From NCBI RefSeq assembly GCF_000005505.3, contig NC_016131.3:43299355-43363354 (forward strand): a stretch of DNA of 64,000 nucleotides, given 5' to 3'. The notes below the pieces were generated by a model. It was not told the DNA's origin. It saw only the letters and a list, made by a program, of their open reading frames with translations, and did no database searches. Shown one piece after another: positions 52,327 to 63,276 of this stretch. The stretch's first letter is position 1. Each line of letters opens with the position of its first letter. The position numbers and the translations under genes are program-made. The DNA is from Brachypodium distachyon (Eukaryota; Streptophyta; Magnoliopsida; Poales; Poaceae).

Positions 52327-53768
52327 TATATAAGATTTGAAATAAAGAATTGCGCCTCATACGGACTCAAGCGACCCTCGGGTTGCCAGGCCTAGCCGCC
52401 GGCCGCCTCAGGCCCTCCTCCCTCCCTCCCCCGCAACGCCGCCGCCGGAGGGGAGGACGGCGAAGCCGCCCATGCCCAAGGAAGGTGGCGGCGGGGCGGT
52501 TTCTCCTCTCTCGTGCATCTCTCGCGGCTCTCCCTCGCGGAGGTTGGCCGTGGAGCTTCTGCAGGCGAGGCGGCGCGTGGTGGCGGGCTGCAGGCGAGGC
52601 GACGCGTGGAGCTTCTGCAGGCGTGGCAGCGCTCTTGGGTTGGCGCTGGCGTGGGGAGGTGCGGCGCCGCGCGGAGGTCTGGGGCGCGGTTCGTCGTCGG
52701 GTGCTTTAGGAGCGGTGACGGAGGGTCCGTGGCCGGCGGGGCCAGATCCGGCGGTGGAGGCGCCGGATCCAGGGATGGAAGTGCCGGATCCGGAGCTTGA
52801 AGGGATCCTGCCGGTGCTTGCTGCGGCCCTGCGAGGTGGGGGCTGGTCCTTTCGGCGTGCACGACCGGACCCGGTGTTGGAGGCGCTGGATCAGGGGTTG
52901 GTGGTGCCGGATCCGGTGGGATCCGAGGAGTTGGCACGCGGCGGCGTCCCTGGTGCTGCCGGGGGCCTGTCGGGCCACGGCCATGCTGGCCCATGGGGTT
53001 GGCGTGGCCAGATCCGGTGCGTGGGGTGGTTGCGGCGTCCTAGCCGGTGTCCGTGGTGGCTTTGGCGTGTGGCGTTCAGCGAGCTTCGCTGGCGCTCGCA
53101 TTGGTCGGTGGCCCCTGGTTATGACATATGTCCGCTCCTGTCCGCGGTGGGGGTGGCGGTTGCAGGTGAAAGCTCTGCATCGACGTTGTCGGTGCAGACG
53201 ACGACGGCATCCATGGATGTCGTTTTTCTTCTTGAAGGCGTCGTTGTGTAGCTCCGCCCCCTCACCCTTCACAAGCGAGGTGCCTCCGAGCAAAAGCTCT
53301 GACCCGATGTCCGGGTCGAGTAACGACCACGTCCTCAGACGCCGTATCCTCCTTGGAGGCGTTGCCTTGGAGCCCTCGTTTGGCGGCGGAGTTTACTCGC
53401 TGCGGTGGGCTTGGCATGAGTCCTTGCCAGGGAGGGCGACTTCGTGGGGCTTGCCGATGTGCGGGCCGCTTCCGTCGGTGCAACCTCTTCTGTCTCTGGT
53501 CGTCGAAGAAGCTCCGCTCTGCCTACCTTCTTTGGCGCAAGGAGCCGTTCCTTGTTCGGCGTCGTTGGAGCCGGGGAGGTCTTCGCCTTTGCGGTAGCGG
53601 CTTGTTTATTCAGTTCCTGTGTATGCTCTTTGTTAGGGTTCTCGTATGGCTTTTCTTAAATAAGCTGTGCATTTGTATCGGTTTTCGGGCCCGGTTTTTC
53701 TCCTAAACAGGGCCAATTCTATTCTTCTAATCGAATCACGGGGATCGACCTTTTGCGTTCTAAAAAAA
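52327..53768 (+). mobile_element. A-tailed GC-rich retroposon, 1.4 kb, with 12-bp target duplication
   Basis: The 12-base sequence ACAATACCTATA stands directly before (52315-52326) and directly after (53769-53780) this block, and the block ends in GCGTTCTAAAAAAA. A target duplication plus A tail is the hallmark of L1-machinery retroposition. The interior is GC-rich with repeated GCCGGATCC(GGC) phrases at 52745-52930. Several overlapping ORFs (up to 266 codons) have no known domain; reverse transcriptase is absent, so it is non-autonomous. It could be a grass SINE/LINE-derived family or an old processed transcript. The exact start is uncertain by a few tens of bases because the flank continues as a TA repeat. 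Confidence 0.7.
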
Positions 53769-53780
53769 ACAATACCTATA

Positions 53781-54231
53781 AACTCTAGTTTGAAGAAATT
53801 TTCCACGGCACCACGGAAGGGGAGGGGGTCAGTCATAGGATGAGTTTGGCATTGAGGTGAATTTTGATAATCTAACTTTTCCAACCAGTTTTTGTCTTTT
53901 TTGTGTAACAACTTCTCACTGTTTTCGTGTGTATTTTTTCATAACAAATTATAAAATAAGTTCAACAATGTCAGACTAAGCCGTAGTCTCTATGGTATAT
54001 ACTCCAGATATTACGGTTACACACTGACGTGTCACGGTATCCAGATTTGAGATGCAGCCTGGAAATGGAGTGGAGTAGCCTCCTAACGTGTCAGTCTCTA
54101 ATACCTCACGCTGTCCTAAACTTTAAATTATCCACGATACTTATTAAATAACAAACAAAGCTGCAACCAATCCTAATGATGTTTAGGCTCTGTTGGGCAC
54201 ACATTGTATTCACGATACTCCTATGCACGTT
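53781..54231. other. Intergenic sequence, no feature seen
   Basis: AT-rich DNA between the retroposon and the tandem duplication; no gene or repeat ends identified. Confidence 0.5.
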
Positions 54232-54667
54232 GTTATATGGTAAATTATGATTATCTTTTGCAGGATCTTATAAGGCTGGTGAGGCCAACGGAACTACCGA
54301 CGGTTTTCGCAGTGATGTAATAATCCTACTCAGTACTCACCGTATTTATTACTATATTGCTTCAGGAGTAGCTAAGTTTATTTCCCTAAGCGTCTTTAGT
54401 CAGGTTTATATGGGTGATTTATTATGTATAAATAGATATTAGATACGTTAATATTCAAATTATTTCGGCTAATATTAGGTTATATGGTAAATTATGATTA
54501 TCTTTTGCAGGATCTTATAAGGCTGGTGAGGCCAACGGAACTACCGACGGTTTTCGCAGTGATGTAATAATCCTACTCAGTACTCATCGTATTTATTACT
54601 ATATTGCTTCAGGAGTAGCTAAGTTTATTTCCCTAAGCGTCTTTAGTCAGGTTTATATGGGTGATTT
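54232..54667. repeat. 247-bp tandem duplication, 1.8 copies, one mismatch
   Basis: 54232-54420 and 54479-54667 are 189-bp direct copies at an offset of exactly 247. The only difference I found is C at 54340 against T at 54587. The 58-base spacer occurs once. Such near identity in non-coding DNA implies a recent event. Confidence 0.95.
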
Positions 54668-55364
54668 CTTATCGTCTTCCCAGGCAGTTCCACCCGAAGG
54701 GAACACTTCTCTACGGTTACAAGGTTCTCATTTCAACGCCACACACACACGGCTTAACAGAGAACTACACGCAGAGGTTTCTCCTATAGGATCCCTAGCA
54801 TAAGCACCCACCCGTATAAACACGCTAAAAAGACCGAGGGAAAAACAAAACTACTTCATTTCACAATATAGCTTACATACGGTTTTCCCTTTCGGGAACC
54901 CCCGAAGGGTTCACACAAAGATAAAGAAATTACCTTACTACCTTCCCAGTCTTATGTTACAAATGCCTTGATTATACAGGCTTTATTACAGTGGGAAGTG
55001 GTACTACTACTACTAGAAAGCAGATAGTTTTCTGACTAACTGCCCTGAACTACTTGCTATTCTGAAGGCTTGTGTTGTGCTCGATGGTTGTGTCTCCTCC
55101 AATGCTGCAAAGAGCCTCCTTATATAGGCACCATGGCTGGCTCAAATAGTGCTCCCTTGCATTATTTACCTCACCTTTCTCCATGTCCATGATGCATCTC
55201 CTTTATAGGTCTTTATAGGTCCTAGGCTTCTTTTATAGCCTTTGGATGCATGCATGCATGGTGATAAGGGGTCTTTTGGCCTGCCACTTCTCTTTGGTTG
55301 CATACGAACGTGGCTTCCTTCATCTTGGGAGTAGTTTTGTGTTTTAATGATAGTGTCTACGACA
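54668..55364 (-). mobile_element. LTR-like sequence in minus orientation, possibly a solo LTR
   Basis: Read on the minus strand it begins TGTCGTAGACACTATC at 55364, carries a TATA box TATATAAGG near 55119-55126 and a poly(A) signal AATAAAG at 54981-54987, the order found in LTRs. A hairpin-forming CCCTTTCGGG...CCCGAAGGG lies at 54887-54910. No gag or pol is next to it. I did not find the other LTR boundary or a 5-bp target duplication, so this stays tentative; the LTR could continue into the tandem duplication at 54.2 kb. Confidence 0.4.
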
Positions 55365-56040
55365 CACTGCAGCCTTACTGTCTGCTTCCTTGACTATTCT
55401 TCGTCTGCACACCATAAATCATAGGATCCCATGCATTTGTGATCTTGGATGCTGATGATGGGTCTTATATGCCTAATACATGGTAACACTCATGTATCGT
55501 ACCTAATGTTGGTACACCACCCTACTAGTTGAAGAAATTTCGTGCAATTATCTTCGGCAGCAGTGCCATGCGTACGACACTTCTCGTATGATTCATGTCC
55601 GACACAGCAGATCAGACCGTTCATACGTGAGGCAAAATGCAACACACCATCCGATCAGCTGGCTTACAAAGATACTACGCAAATAACTTAAAATTTATCG
55701 GAACTCTGGTATAGAGTGACCCTTCAATGTATGTTGTTCGATTTTCCAGATATAATGGTTTTATGGATACACGATGGTTCTCTCAAAAGAAGCATCGAAC
55801 ACAAGCACTCTCTCTGTTATAAAAAAATTCCAAAATTAATTTCGACCAACTCGATTGAACCACCTATTTGCACATAAAGGCGTGAAATAAATTGAACATT
55901 GATGGATTCGTATTTCAAAAAGAAACTTCTCATTGGTATCAATTTGTATAAACTGATCTATGCTCGGTTAGACAACTTGTTGACAAAAAAAAAATCACGT
56001 ACACGTTGGAACGGAAGGGGTAGGTTGCAATATTTCTGAT
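55365..56040. other. Intergenic sequence, no feature seen
   Basis: No ORF with a motif and no defined repeat. Confidence 0.5.
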
Positions 56041-56760
56041 TGCAAGGTGTCTATAGGTATAATTAGTACCGTAACTTCAGTAAAGCTATTTACTCCCCGC
56101 AGTGATATCCGCACAGGGGATGTTGGCAGGAAGAAGCACAAGTCACGCACGGCATTTACACACTCCAACGCACGCACACGAGGCCAACCATGCCGACAGG
56201 GCAACCAAAAAGCTGCGAAACAATTCCAAAGAAGCGCCAGCCCAAACTGGCCCCCCTCCCGGCCGGCGTGGGGAGCTGCGACGAGCGAATTTTCTAAGCG
56301 CGCCCCGGGCGGTGAAAGGCGCCGGGGAACAGGAGGATCGGAAGCAGTGACTTACAAAAGGTTGGCCCAAAAGCGGAGAGAGGTTAATCACACTCTCCAA
56401 ACCCCGCTTTTCATTTTTACATCGACGCTGCTCGATGGCCTTGCACACCCAGCCGGGCCGGGCTCGGTATTCCCTGGTACGTACGCCTGGGACGGGATAT
56501 CACCGGCATGCCGCGTGCGCTTCCCCGCCATCATCGTCCCCTGCTACGTACGACGGCGCGTCGAGAGAAATGGAAATTAGCAGGAGCACGTGCCGGGCGT
56601 ATCTGGTCCGTCGGTGCTGCCACTTGTCGTCGTTTTGCCGGAGCCGATGGCCCTGCCCCCAAACTGGTACTGATCGAGCTCATGCGAGTCCTGTTCGTTA
56701 ATTACCCGATTTACGTTACATGTGAGACGGGCACCATCGCAAGTGTGCACACAACACAAC
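56041..56760. other. CpG-rich island upstream of PIN1, no gene recognised
   Basis: 56110-56690 is rich in GC and CpG compared with its AT-rich flanks. ORFs on both strands (up to 177 codons, 56047-56580) lack motifs. It lies about 5 kb upstream of the predicted PIN1 start. Confidence 0.5.
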
Positions 56761-56801
56761 TCATACCTTCGTGTGCACGATGATTGATATAGAATACATG
56801 G

Positions 56802-56928
56802 TATTTCTCCGTCCAACAAAGTATGTTTCAACTTTAACTAAATTTGAATGCATCTATATACTAAGTCATATCTAGATACATCTAAATTTTGACAAACTTG
56901 AGACATCTTTTGTTGGACGGATGGAATA
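56802..56928. mobile_element. Stowaway MITE, 127 bp, same family as 39817-39943
   Basis: CTCCGTCCAACAAAGTATG at the left pairs with inverted CATCTTTTGTTGGACGGATG at the right, with TA-type flanks; the interior also shares phrases (AAATTTTGACAAACTTGAGACATC) with the 39.8-kb copy in part. Confidence 0.75.
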
Positions 56929-57039
56929 CATCAATATTCACGATATTATTAACTATAGAAAAGAACTCGAGTCATATTTTGTAGAGTGGTTTATTTCCGT
57001 ATAGTAACCATATTGCTTTCCTAGTTTTCTTTATGTTCT

Positions 57040-57937
57040 AAGTATTTCACAATTTATTTGATGAACACTTGCAGTCATTCCTCTATCGCTCTCCCGAGCG
57101 GCTCGGACGGCCACCTAGCCCCCCGTCGCTAGCCTTCTCTTCCTCCTCAATGACGCCGGATAAGGCCTCCAGACAGAAGCGCATGGCAGATGGTGATGGA
57201 AGTGTCTCTCTAGTTGGCGTCTAGGATCGGAGTAGCGGATTGTGGATGCACCTTGTGGTTCTAAGACTGCTTCGGATCCAACTCAAAGGAGATGAGACAC
57301 ACATGGCAGATGAAGGTACTGGCACACCTTCTCCTACCTTCCTCAATGTCACTTTTCGACTTTGCTGGTAGTTGTGGTGGTGGATTGCGAGACATTTCGT
57401 GACGACTCACGAGTTTAGGAACGTTATAGTTGTGGCTTTGGATTCGCGAGGCATTTCGTGACGACTCGCGAGTTCAGAAACGTTATAGTTGTGGCTACGA
57501 CACTTTTTCAACGACCACCATTGACAATGTGTGTAGATCCATGCATAATGTAGTGTGTGGATTGTCTCGCCATTTTGACAAAGTTTGGTGATGTTAACTA
57601 CCAAGAGACCATATGTTGATCTCAATTTTTTGTCTTTTTGTTTACTTTAAGTCAATGAATCGGTTTCTATGTTTGGCATCTTTTTAATAAGATTATTTTT
57701 ATGTGAGAACTAACCATTGGTTGGATGGTTATATTTGAAACCGGGATCAAACTCCAGGTTTGACACTTTATGTGTCTAATTCAGGCAGATTTTTCTGGCT
57801 GTAGGCGAGGTACCCATCGAAAGTGAAGCGTTGATGGAGACTTTGTCAATCTTCAGATGCTCCGCAAGTGCAGTCTTCTGTAGGCGTCGTGTGAGTGTGT
57901 GTGCGTCTACGTTATAATTGATATTTCTTAAAAAAAT
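57040..57937 (+). mobile_element. Candidate A-tailed retroposon
   Basis: The block starts GC-rich (57090-57200) and ends GATATTTCTTAAAAAAA at 57937. ATGTTCTAAGTAT before it (about 57032) and ATGTTCTTCTAAGGAT after it (57938) could be an imperfect target duplication. It contains a 59-bp tandem duplication. No domain is recognised. Confidence 0.35.
57382..57496. repeat. 59-bp tandem duplication
   Basis: GGATTGCGAGACATTTCGTG at 57382 is followed by GGATTCGCGAGGCATTTCGTG at 57440; both continue with ACGACTC(A/G)CGAGTT and ACGTTATAGTTGTGGCT. Confidence 0.85.
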
Positions 57938-59206
57938 GTTCTTCTAAGGATGAGTAAGCTAGGATAAATCCTCCCCTTTTCCGAAGAAAAAAATAAAAAT
58001 AAATACTGTGGTATCATAAAAGGCGAGAAGAATATATTCACAAAAGTATGCATACCGTGCCAGGCTTTTTGTAACGTTTTGTTTCCGTGAATCGCATTGT
58101 TAACCTTTCTTGTGGTGTCCCTTCGCGCATGAGAATAACGTTGAATAAAGTTGCGACATGCTCATAGCAAGCATAAGCCTTGTCGATTGTAAAGATCATC
58201 ATGATCCTCTTCTGACGTCTTTGCATTTACGACATGATTACAGAACATGCGGTTTATCCAAATAATGAGGTAAGCTAAGCCTAGCTTACTTGAATGGATG
58301 AGTGGACGTACAATTTGACAACTGAGTTCAAACCTTACATGTTTTGAAATTAGGAAAAAAAATCATGTGAACGGAACATATAGTTTCTCATATTGTATTT
58401 TGTCTCAAATATTTGGTTGTGCCTGGCTGCCTGCGACCAAATAGTTAAATCTGAAACAATGTTAGAAACCATGACACATCAGTCAGTTTATCGACATTTC
58501 TTAAAATTTTGGAGTTGCGTTCTGCCCAAATTTTCCGAAATATTAGAAGGATGATAGCCGAATTGTGGTTTAGGAAATGTACTCATTCGTGGGGGCCTCT
58601 AGATTAAAGTAGGGGATGCAAAAAGTTAAAGAGAGAACAGGCTTGGAGAAAAGGCTGCCTTGTTCAACCTGGCTGGCTAGCTAGGCACTTTTCTAGGAAA
58701 ACGACCAGAAAAAAAAAGAGTACTCCTGCTCAAGATTCCAAATGTTCTCCTCCTCGCCTAGCTTTATGGTGGCAACAGATCATTAAGCCATGTTCTTTCT
58801 TTAAGTAGGTTGGTATAACACGCCTCTGTACAAAGAAATTAAGCAATGCCTAGTTGCCTACTGGTCTTCTTGGTGCATTGCCAACTGATCCATGAAATGA
58901 GGGATTTGGCTCCCGATCAGCATAAGGAATTATCAATGCGCCTGTTTCCCGGAATCAAATTAATTGTTTCAACTCCTTGGAGAGAAAATTCGCTAGGAGC
59001 TATACATAGGTCATTCAATGGGGTCTTTGGCTACTACTATAGGTAGGATCATATGTCAACAAAAATATCACATGATGATATATTCTGCGTGACGCGCCTG
59101 TGACCGAAGGATGAAGATTCAGATGATTCTCCATCGCGTTGCAGATATATAGATTTCCGGATTATTATTTTCAAAACACGTATCTTTCCCCCATCGTCGA
59201 TCACTC
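57938..59206. other. Intergenic sequence, no feature seen
   Basis: AT-rich DNA without a recognisable gene or complete repeat. A short palindromic phrase, GTAAGCTAAGCCTAGCTTAC, occurs at about 58271-58291. Confidence 0.45.
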
Positions 59207-59665
59207 AAATGGATCCAAGTAGTATGTCCTAAATTTTAAATCTGGGAATGAAATACTTCTTTGTCACGTGTACGTAACCCCACGAGCGGGTAGCAAATCT
59301 TTTTTTCCATTTCCTCTCGGATTTGACTTCGGAATTCGCTGCCTGCCACTTGCCTCAGTCTTACACTTCTCTTGCACGCGTCCGTTTTGACAAGATCTCC
59401 TTTCTTTTAATGCCCGTTCTGTTTACAATAGACACCCCTTTTTTTTTCTATGCATCAATGTGTGCAATGTACACGTACTGCCTTGATGTTTGGGTCCTTT
59501 GGGACAAGTAAAATAGAAAAATGTAGCTACGCAAGGCCCGCATGGACCTATCCGAAAACAAAGTGAGGAGGCCACAGGGTGGAGAAGAACGTGGCCCAGC
59601 GGTACAGCGAAAAGAGCCCATCGACGCGCTGGGCGCAGCGAAAGGAGGCGGCCTCCGGGTCTTCG
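59207..59665. repeat. Segmental duplication, copy A
   Basis: This block is colinear with 61882-62537: TCTGGGAATGAAAT, then CACTTGCCTCAGTCTT, then CAATGTGTGCAATGTACACG, then GGGACAAGTAAAATAG, then GAGAAGAACGTGGCCCAGCG. Identity by eye is around 80 percent in matched blocks. Confidence 0.85.
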
Positions 59666-60795
59666 TAGCTTGGGGCAAGAATTATGCAATTCGATGCCGC
59701 GGGGAGAGCTAATCTATTGATCCGGGACCAAGCGAGCTGCATGGTTATGCGTCTCATGTCGACAAGGTGACCACATTCCATTGGCACTGGCCACCAGCCC
59801 GCCGTATCTCCGCTTGGGCGTATGCACTCGTGAGGCCAACTCCCCTTATTGCATCATTATCCTCTTGGCTCGAGATCTGCTTAATCAAGTCACATGTAGT
59901 ATCTTCGGTTCCCCATGGCCAATGGCATGTGCTCGTGCTCCTCCTTCGTCCTGGAGAAAATCTTCATTGTTGCACATCCTAGTAGCTTTGACCAGTTTGA
60001 CCCGACGGCTTTGACCGGTCAAGCCTCGGTCGTCGCTCATCGACCCGAGGATTTTTTTTTTCACCGTTTGCCAGCAGCCGAACTGCATCACGATAACGCA
60101 GATTAATGGAGTGCATCGAGTTCTTGGGACCAGGGTGAAATGGACTGATCGTGTATAGGGGCTGTCGCGGCGGAATGGCGTGTGATTAGCCGGAGGTGCT
60201 AGCTAGATCGGACGGCCGACGACGGACCGGCTACGTACGTATATTTGCAAGATTTGGGATGAGATCGGGATGTTGGAATGGGGCCGAGCAAACGCTGCTG
60301 TTTAACTTCTTTTTTGATGAAACGCCTTGGACTTGGGTCTCTGGATGCCGATTCTCATGTCGGAAATCATGCGTGATCCCTTGAAAGCTGGGCGACCCGG
60401 CCTGCGTTGGCTCGGGTCGCCTGTACACTCTGATCGCTGCTCTTGTGAGCCATTTCGGCATTTCCTTTCCGGCGATTTAAGCATGGTTTGCTCGTTGCTG
60501 GAACGTGCAAGTTTCAGTGGGCCGGGTTAATTTGACTGTTGGGAGTGCCGACTGCCGAGTGGAGCAACCGGAGGAGAAGACATAGGTTATGGAAGGAAGG
60601 TGGACCTAAGCGTGAGCGGCTAGGCAGACAAGATCGCACGATCCGGGCCAACATTCTTTGGTGTGGGTTAACGTCTACTCAAGCTTCGCCCCTTGAGTTC
60701 AGGAATGGCGTCTACTACAGTGTAGAGAGTGATGTGTTCAGATCCAGTCCAGTCCTCTGGAATGCTTCCGCGCGTACAGTCAACGTATAAACAAC
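59666..60795. other. Intergenic sequence, partly GC-rich, no gene
   Basis: ORFs of 60-83 codons overlap on both strands without motifs. Nothing further is supported. Confidence 0.45.
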
Positions 60796-60809
60796 GAGGA
60801 ATCTTATAC

Positions 60810-61676
60810 CCTTTTTTTTTTAACAGGGGAAGGGTCCCGAAGGACCCGGAAATTGCATTAGATAAGAACGGTGGGATTACATTTTACAGAGAGGACCCTA
60901 AGATAAACAGAAACTACAACATAGCCCTCAATGTTTACGAAAAAGACCCAAAGAGAAGAATTTAGATTACAATCGGGTCCTTCTCCACCATTCTTCCGCT
61001 GAGACTTCCGAGCACAGCCACCCGCACCGTCGCCGGGGACACCACCACTTGGGATGACGCAGGTGTGGACCCGTACTAAAGTCGAAGATCCTCCCTTTAG
61101 GCACATCAGCCGGGAGGAAGAGAGAGCTGATGCAGAGCAGCAACAGGTCTTGGAGCAACCGCTCAAACGGCCAATAGATACAGCGGCTAGACGGCGACCA
61201 CCGTCTTGGCACCACTGGGGATGAGCTCCAACGAAGAGATGCAGACGCAGTTTCACCATCTTCCCAAGGAGCTTCGGATCCAGACAAATCAGCCCCTCCA
61301 CCGCCACCATGACGGCCAGTGCGAGCCAAATCGCTGCAAAACGAAGCACCACCGAGCTTATTGACGAAGCTAACACCAGATCTGAACATCTCCTTCCTCC
61401 TCCACCATGGAGAACGAACGGAGAAGCTTGCTGGCCCTCCCATGCGACTGCTCGCGAGCAGCAGGGAGATGCTTCTAGAAGACGCCCTAAGCCAAAAGCC
61501 CCTAAGGCAGCTAAAGTAATATACATATAGGTGGAGAAGGCAGTCCAACCCTCCCCTCCCCTTCCGAGGCCGCCGGAGAGCAAGGGGAGAGGATGCGGCG
61601 AGGAGACTCGGAGCTGTAGCAGGAGAGAGGAGACGAGAATAGAGGTGGGGGAAAGTGAGCCTCCCTTCTTCAGCTT
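60810..61676 (-). mobile_element. A-tailed retroposon, 0.87 kb, with 14-bp target duplication
   Basis: On the minus strand it ends GTCCTTCGGGACCC, then TTCCCCTGTTA and about ten A (60812-60821 as T on the plus strand). The flanks are GAGGAATCTTATAC (60796-60809) and GAGGAATCTAATAC (61677-61690), 13 of 14 equal, a convincing target duplication. A frame of 301 codons (60858-61763, minus) runs through nearly all of it but continues into the right flank and has no known domain, so I do not call it a gene. No reverse transcriptase is present. Confidence 0.75.
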
Positions 61677-61881
61677 GAGGAATCTAATACAATATCCTTG
61701 TCGCAAGCCTTGCACTCTACTAGTACCTGCAACAGCACATGCAGCGGGGACTATGCGTACCACCTGACCTGAGAGATAGACGAGATCTAGACAAACCAGT
61801 CATGTGGTAGTACTCGTATAGTAGTTTAGTGTGAAGAAGAGAATGTTTCGAACACATACGTCCGTTTATCAGGTCGTGTCC

Positions 61882-62537
61882 AATAAATGGATCAAAGTAT
61901 TTATTCATTTGTAGTCTGGGAATGAAATGCTTCTGTTTCACACGTACGTAACTCCACGAGAGGGAAGCAAATCTTTTCTCCCATTTCTTCCGGATTTGAC
62001 TTCATAGGAGAATCCACGGCCACTTGCCTCAGTCTTCACTTCTCTTGCACACGTCCCTTTTGATTAAGATAATACTCCCTCCGTTCTGAAATAAGTGAGG
62101 AGGAGTACTTGATCTCCATACTGTTTACACTACACACATCTTATTTTTCCAAAAGCGTACGAAACACCCATAGTGAACTATTTATTGCTAAGAGAAAAGT
62201 ACAGTTAAACTACGAAACAAATGAGAAGGGGCAGAGTATTAGAAACAAAGGCCGGGAACAAAAAGGGTCAAACTACACGTACTGTCCTTTTTTTTTCTCG
62301 ACAGAGATGTATGAATAATCTTGCAAAAAAAAATGTACCAATGTGTGCAATGTACACGTACTGCCTACTACCTACGATGTTTGGGACAAGTAAAATAGGA
62401 AATGTCAGTATGCAAGGCCCACGGGAACCCTTCCCCGACAACAACAGCAGCATTTGTTGAGAAGAACTTGGGCCAACAGTATTGCGACAAGCCCATCAAC
62501 GCGTTAGCTGCGGCGGAAGGAGACGGCCCGGGTCGTC
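61882..62537. repeat. Segmental duplication, copy B, with an insertion
   Basis: It matches 59207-59665 in order, but about 190-200 extra bases lie between CACACGTCCCTTTTGAT and CAATGTGTGCAATGTACACG. The extra DNA starts near ATACTCCCTCCGTTC (62072), which looks like a Stowaway end. Confidence 0.85.
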
Positions 62538-63096
62538 CACCACAATAATATCACCTCGTCATGACCTAATCGAAATCAGGTTGGATGTATCAGAATATGT
62601 TGATCGAATTTAATTTGAATGAAGAAAAGTTATGCTCCTTATATTTTGAAACCGAGCAACCATAGCAGGCTATCATGGTTTTGTGCATGACCGGTAGCTT
62701 TTTTTTTTTGGCAGGTACATGACCGGTAGCATTGCATATGCTCCTAGTCGTTAAGTAGGCACTAAATTATTGCCATGTCGAAAAACATGTGGAAGCAGAA
62801 CATTCAGCTTCTTTACAACACCAGCAGATGGCTGGTAAAATATACTAATACAAGGATTACGCATCAAGTAGTAACTCTCCATGGCTCGACCCCCACACCG
62901 CCCCCCCCCCCCCCCCCCCCCCCGAATTTACAAGCGCAACAGGACTGCAAATCGCATCTTGCACCAAATTATCTGCTTTGGCCGTTGGCCTGGAATACAC
63001 CGGCAAAGCGCCAAACAGTGTGAACAAAATCTCACGGCCGAATAAACCTATTCTAACATGATGCTCTACACTTCTACAGGCTAATGCCAGTTCACG
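62538..63096. other. Fructokinase 3' flank with a poly(C) run
   Basis: A run of about 24 C lies at 62899-62923. CATGACCGGTAGC occurs twice (62687 and 62718). No gene is supported here. Confidence 0.5.
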
Positions 63097-63102
63097 TTTA
63101 TT
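63097..63102 (-). terminator. Polyadenylation signal of the fructokinase-like gene
   Basis: AATAAA on the minus strand, about 40 nt after the stop codon. Confidence 0.55.
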
Positions 63103-63141
63103 TATACAACAACCAAGATCCGAACAGCGTGCGTGACTTAC

Positions 63142-63276
63142 TTAAGCAACAACATCGATCAGGGCATCAGCCACTTGCTGTCGGGTGGGCATTGCAGGGA
63201 TTGCTCCTCTCTCTGTCACAGTGAGAGCTCCACAGACATTTGCAAACTTCAGGGCTTCTCTCAGTCGATCTTCATC
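63142..63276 (-). CDS. FRK: Fructokinase-like (pfkB) C-terminal exon; rest outside window
   Basis: The exon follows a CAG acceptor (63277-63279 on the plus strand) and runs 45 codons to TAA at 63142-63144. The peptide contains [20 protein letters not shown] and [19 protein letters not shown]. This is the closing part of plant pfkB fructokinases, whose usual text is [23 protein letters not shown]; they phosphorylate fructose to fructose 6-phosphate using ATP. The catalytic GAGD motif would lie in the previous exon, which is not inside the window: 63277-64000 looks like intron. The end differs from some cytosolic fructokinases by a longer ADALIDVVA tail. I cannot tell the plastid and cytosolic types apart. 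Confidence 0.8.
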   Translation of the reverse strand, partial: DEDRLREALKFANVCGALTVTERGAIPAMPTRQQVADALIDVVA

